From contig NZ_VEVQ02000001.1 in the NCBI RefSeq assembly GCF_006491595.2, positions 62,001-126,000 on the forward strand: a stretch of 64,000 nt of DNA. The letters run 5' to 3'. The stretch is from Flavobacterium jejuense (GTDB taxonomy: Bacteria; Bacteroidota; Bacteroidia; Flavobacteriales; Flavobacteriaceae). Positions 63,745 to 64,000 of the stretch are shown here, piece after piece (the stretch's first letter is position 1; each line of letters starts with the position of its first letter). The notes beneath the pieces are model-generated. The model saw only the letters and a program-made list of their open reading frames with translations, made no database searches and was not told the DNA's origin. The position numbers were made by a program, and so were the translations under genes.

Positions 63745-64000
63745 AATTTTTGTGTGTTGCGGTTTGTAAATGATGTGGTTGTGGTTTTTGTGTTCCTACG
63801 AAATTTTGTGTAGGTCTTTTATTAAAGTTTTGACTGTTTAGAAGCCAATTGCGTATGGCTGCTTTCCAATCTTTCATTTTTGTTTTTCCACCTACGAGCC
63901 ATCCATTACTTTCAAAATGGTTGTAAAATTTCTCTGCTTCAATCTCTGGTGCATTTTTTTCATGGAAATATGTTATTACTTCGTTTTTGTCAGGAGGAAT
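63728..64000 (-). CDS. Replication protein, C-terminal fragment (runs off the right edge)
   Basis: The last 90 codons of a minus-strand gene that begins outside the window. The segment FYNHFESNGWLVGGKTKMKD followed by WKAAIRNW is the typical C-terminal motif of phage and element replication proteins that act with a DnaC-like loader. It ends at 63728, inside the start of the ATPase gene. The upstream domains are not visible. Confidence 0.6.
   Translation of the reverse strand: MPPDKNEVITYFHEKNAPEIEAEKFYNHFESNGWLVGGKTKMKDWKAAIRNWLLNSQNFNKRPTQNFVGTQKPQPHHLQTATHKNYGEPL

Overview
The window is low-GC DNA from a member of the Bacteroidota, most likely a Flavobacterium-like Flavobacteriaceae. The evidence is the gene content (SusC-style TonB receptors with carboxypeptidase-regulatory domains, many lipoproteins with a SCxxD start, MoaC-MoaB and NosL fusions) and the promoters, which carry the Bacteroidota -7 element TAnnTTTG instead of a sigma70 -10 box. 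I saw no rRNA, tRNA or CRISPR array.

Layout. (1) 1-3.6 kb: the 3' end of a GH2-type beta-galactosidase, a decayed patch (toxin-tail-like fragment, frameshifted Imm11-like immunity gene, amputated AraC gene), then an intact AraC regulator with a DUF1348 protein and an AhpD-like protein. (2) 3.7-8.6 kb: three tandem Crp/Fnr paralogues, one without its DNA-binding domain, followed by a TonB-dependent receptor with an FNR-like operator. A 48-bp direct repeat flanks this block. (3) 8.7-14.4 kb, accessory: a compact four-gene cassette around a DUF5675 protein, a 740-aa protein with a PD-(D/E)XK-like nuclease core, a DUF6943-like protein, and about 1 kb of non-coding DNA made of four large hairpins. 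(4) 14.7-54.8 kb: an anaerobic-respiration island. It holds a Crp/Fnr regulator, a His-rich membrane protein, fasciclin and OsmC proteins, an unassigned 598-aa protein paired with a PLP decarboxylase, a porin, a complete molybdenum-cofactor operon, two NarK-type transporters, a cytoplasmic molybdopterin nitrate-reductase-like enzyme with cytochrome b, Fe-S and Rieske partners, Ric and class III ribonucleotide reductase, hemerythrin-PAS, nadA-nadB, a truncated hemoglobin, and a clade II nos operon facing a NosA/OprC-like copper receptor operon. (5) 55.4-62.2 kb: a type I restriction-modification operon (hsdM-hsdS-rhuM-hsdR) whose specificity gene has three perfect 12-bp repeats encoding the EcoR124I-type TAEL spacer. 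(6) 62.4-64 kb: an unnamed Flavobacteriia protein, a DnaC/IstB-like ATPase and part of a replication protein, typical of mobile-element modules.

How it works together. Eight 14-bp palindromes of the form (A/C/T)TGA-N6-TCA(T/A) lie upstream of the island's transcription units, and a ninth, TTGAC-N4-GTCAA, precedes the TonB receptor. In nearly every case the palindrome centre is 29.5 nt (30.5 in two) upstream of the first base of a TAnnTTTG-like -7 element, which would place it near -41.5. I infer a single Crp/Fnr regulon linking molybdenum cofactor synthesis, nitrate uptake and reduction, N2O reduction, copper import, anaerobic dNTP synthesis and iron-centre repair. No nitrite reductase (nirK/nirS) or cNor/qNor gene is visible, so this is at most a partial denitrification set (nitrate to nitrite, N2O to N2).

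Most noteworthy: the regulon architecture, the cyt b/Rieske-linked nitrate reductase module, the 598-aa plus PLP decarboxylase pair, a one-base frameshift that separates the glycyl-radical domain from NrdD, a lipoyl-like insertion in a NarK transporter, the hairpin cluster, and the four-gene DUF5675 cassette.
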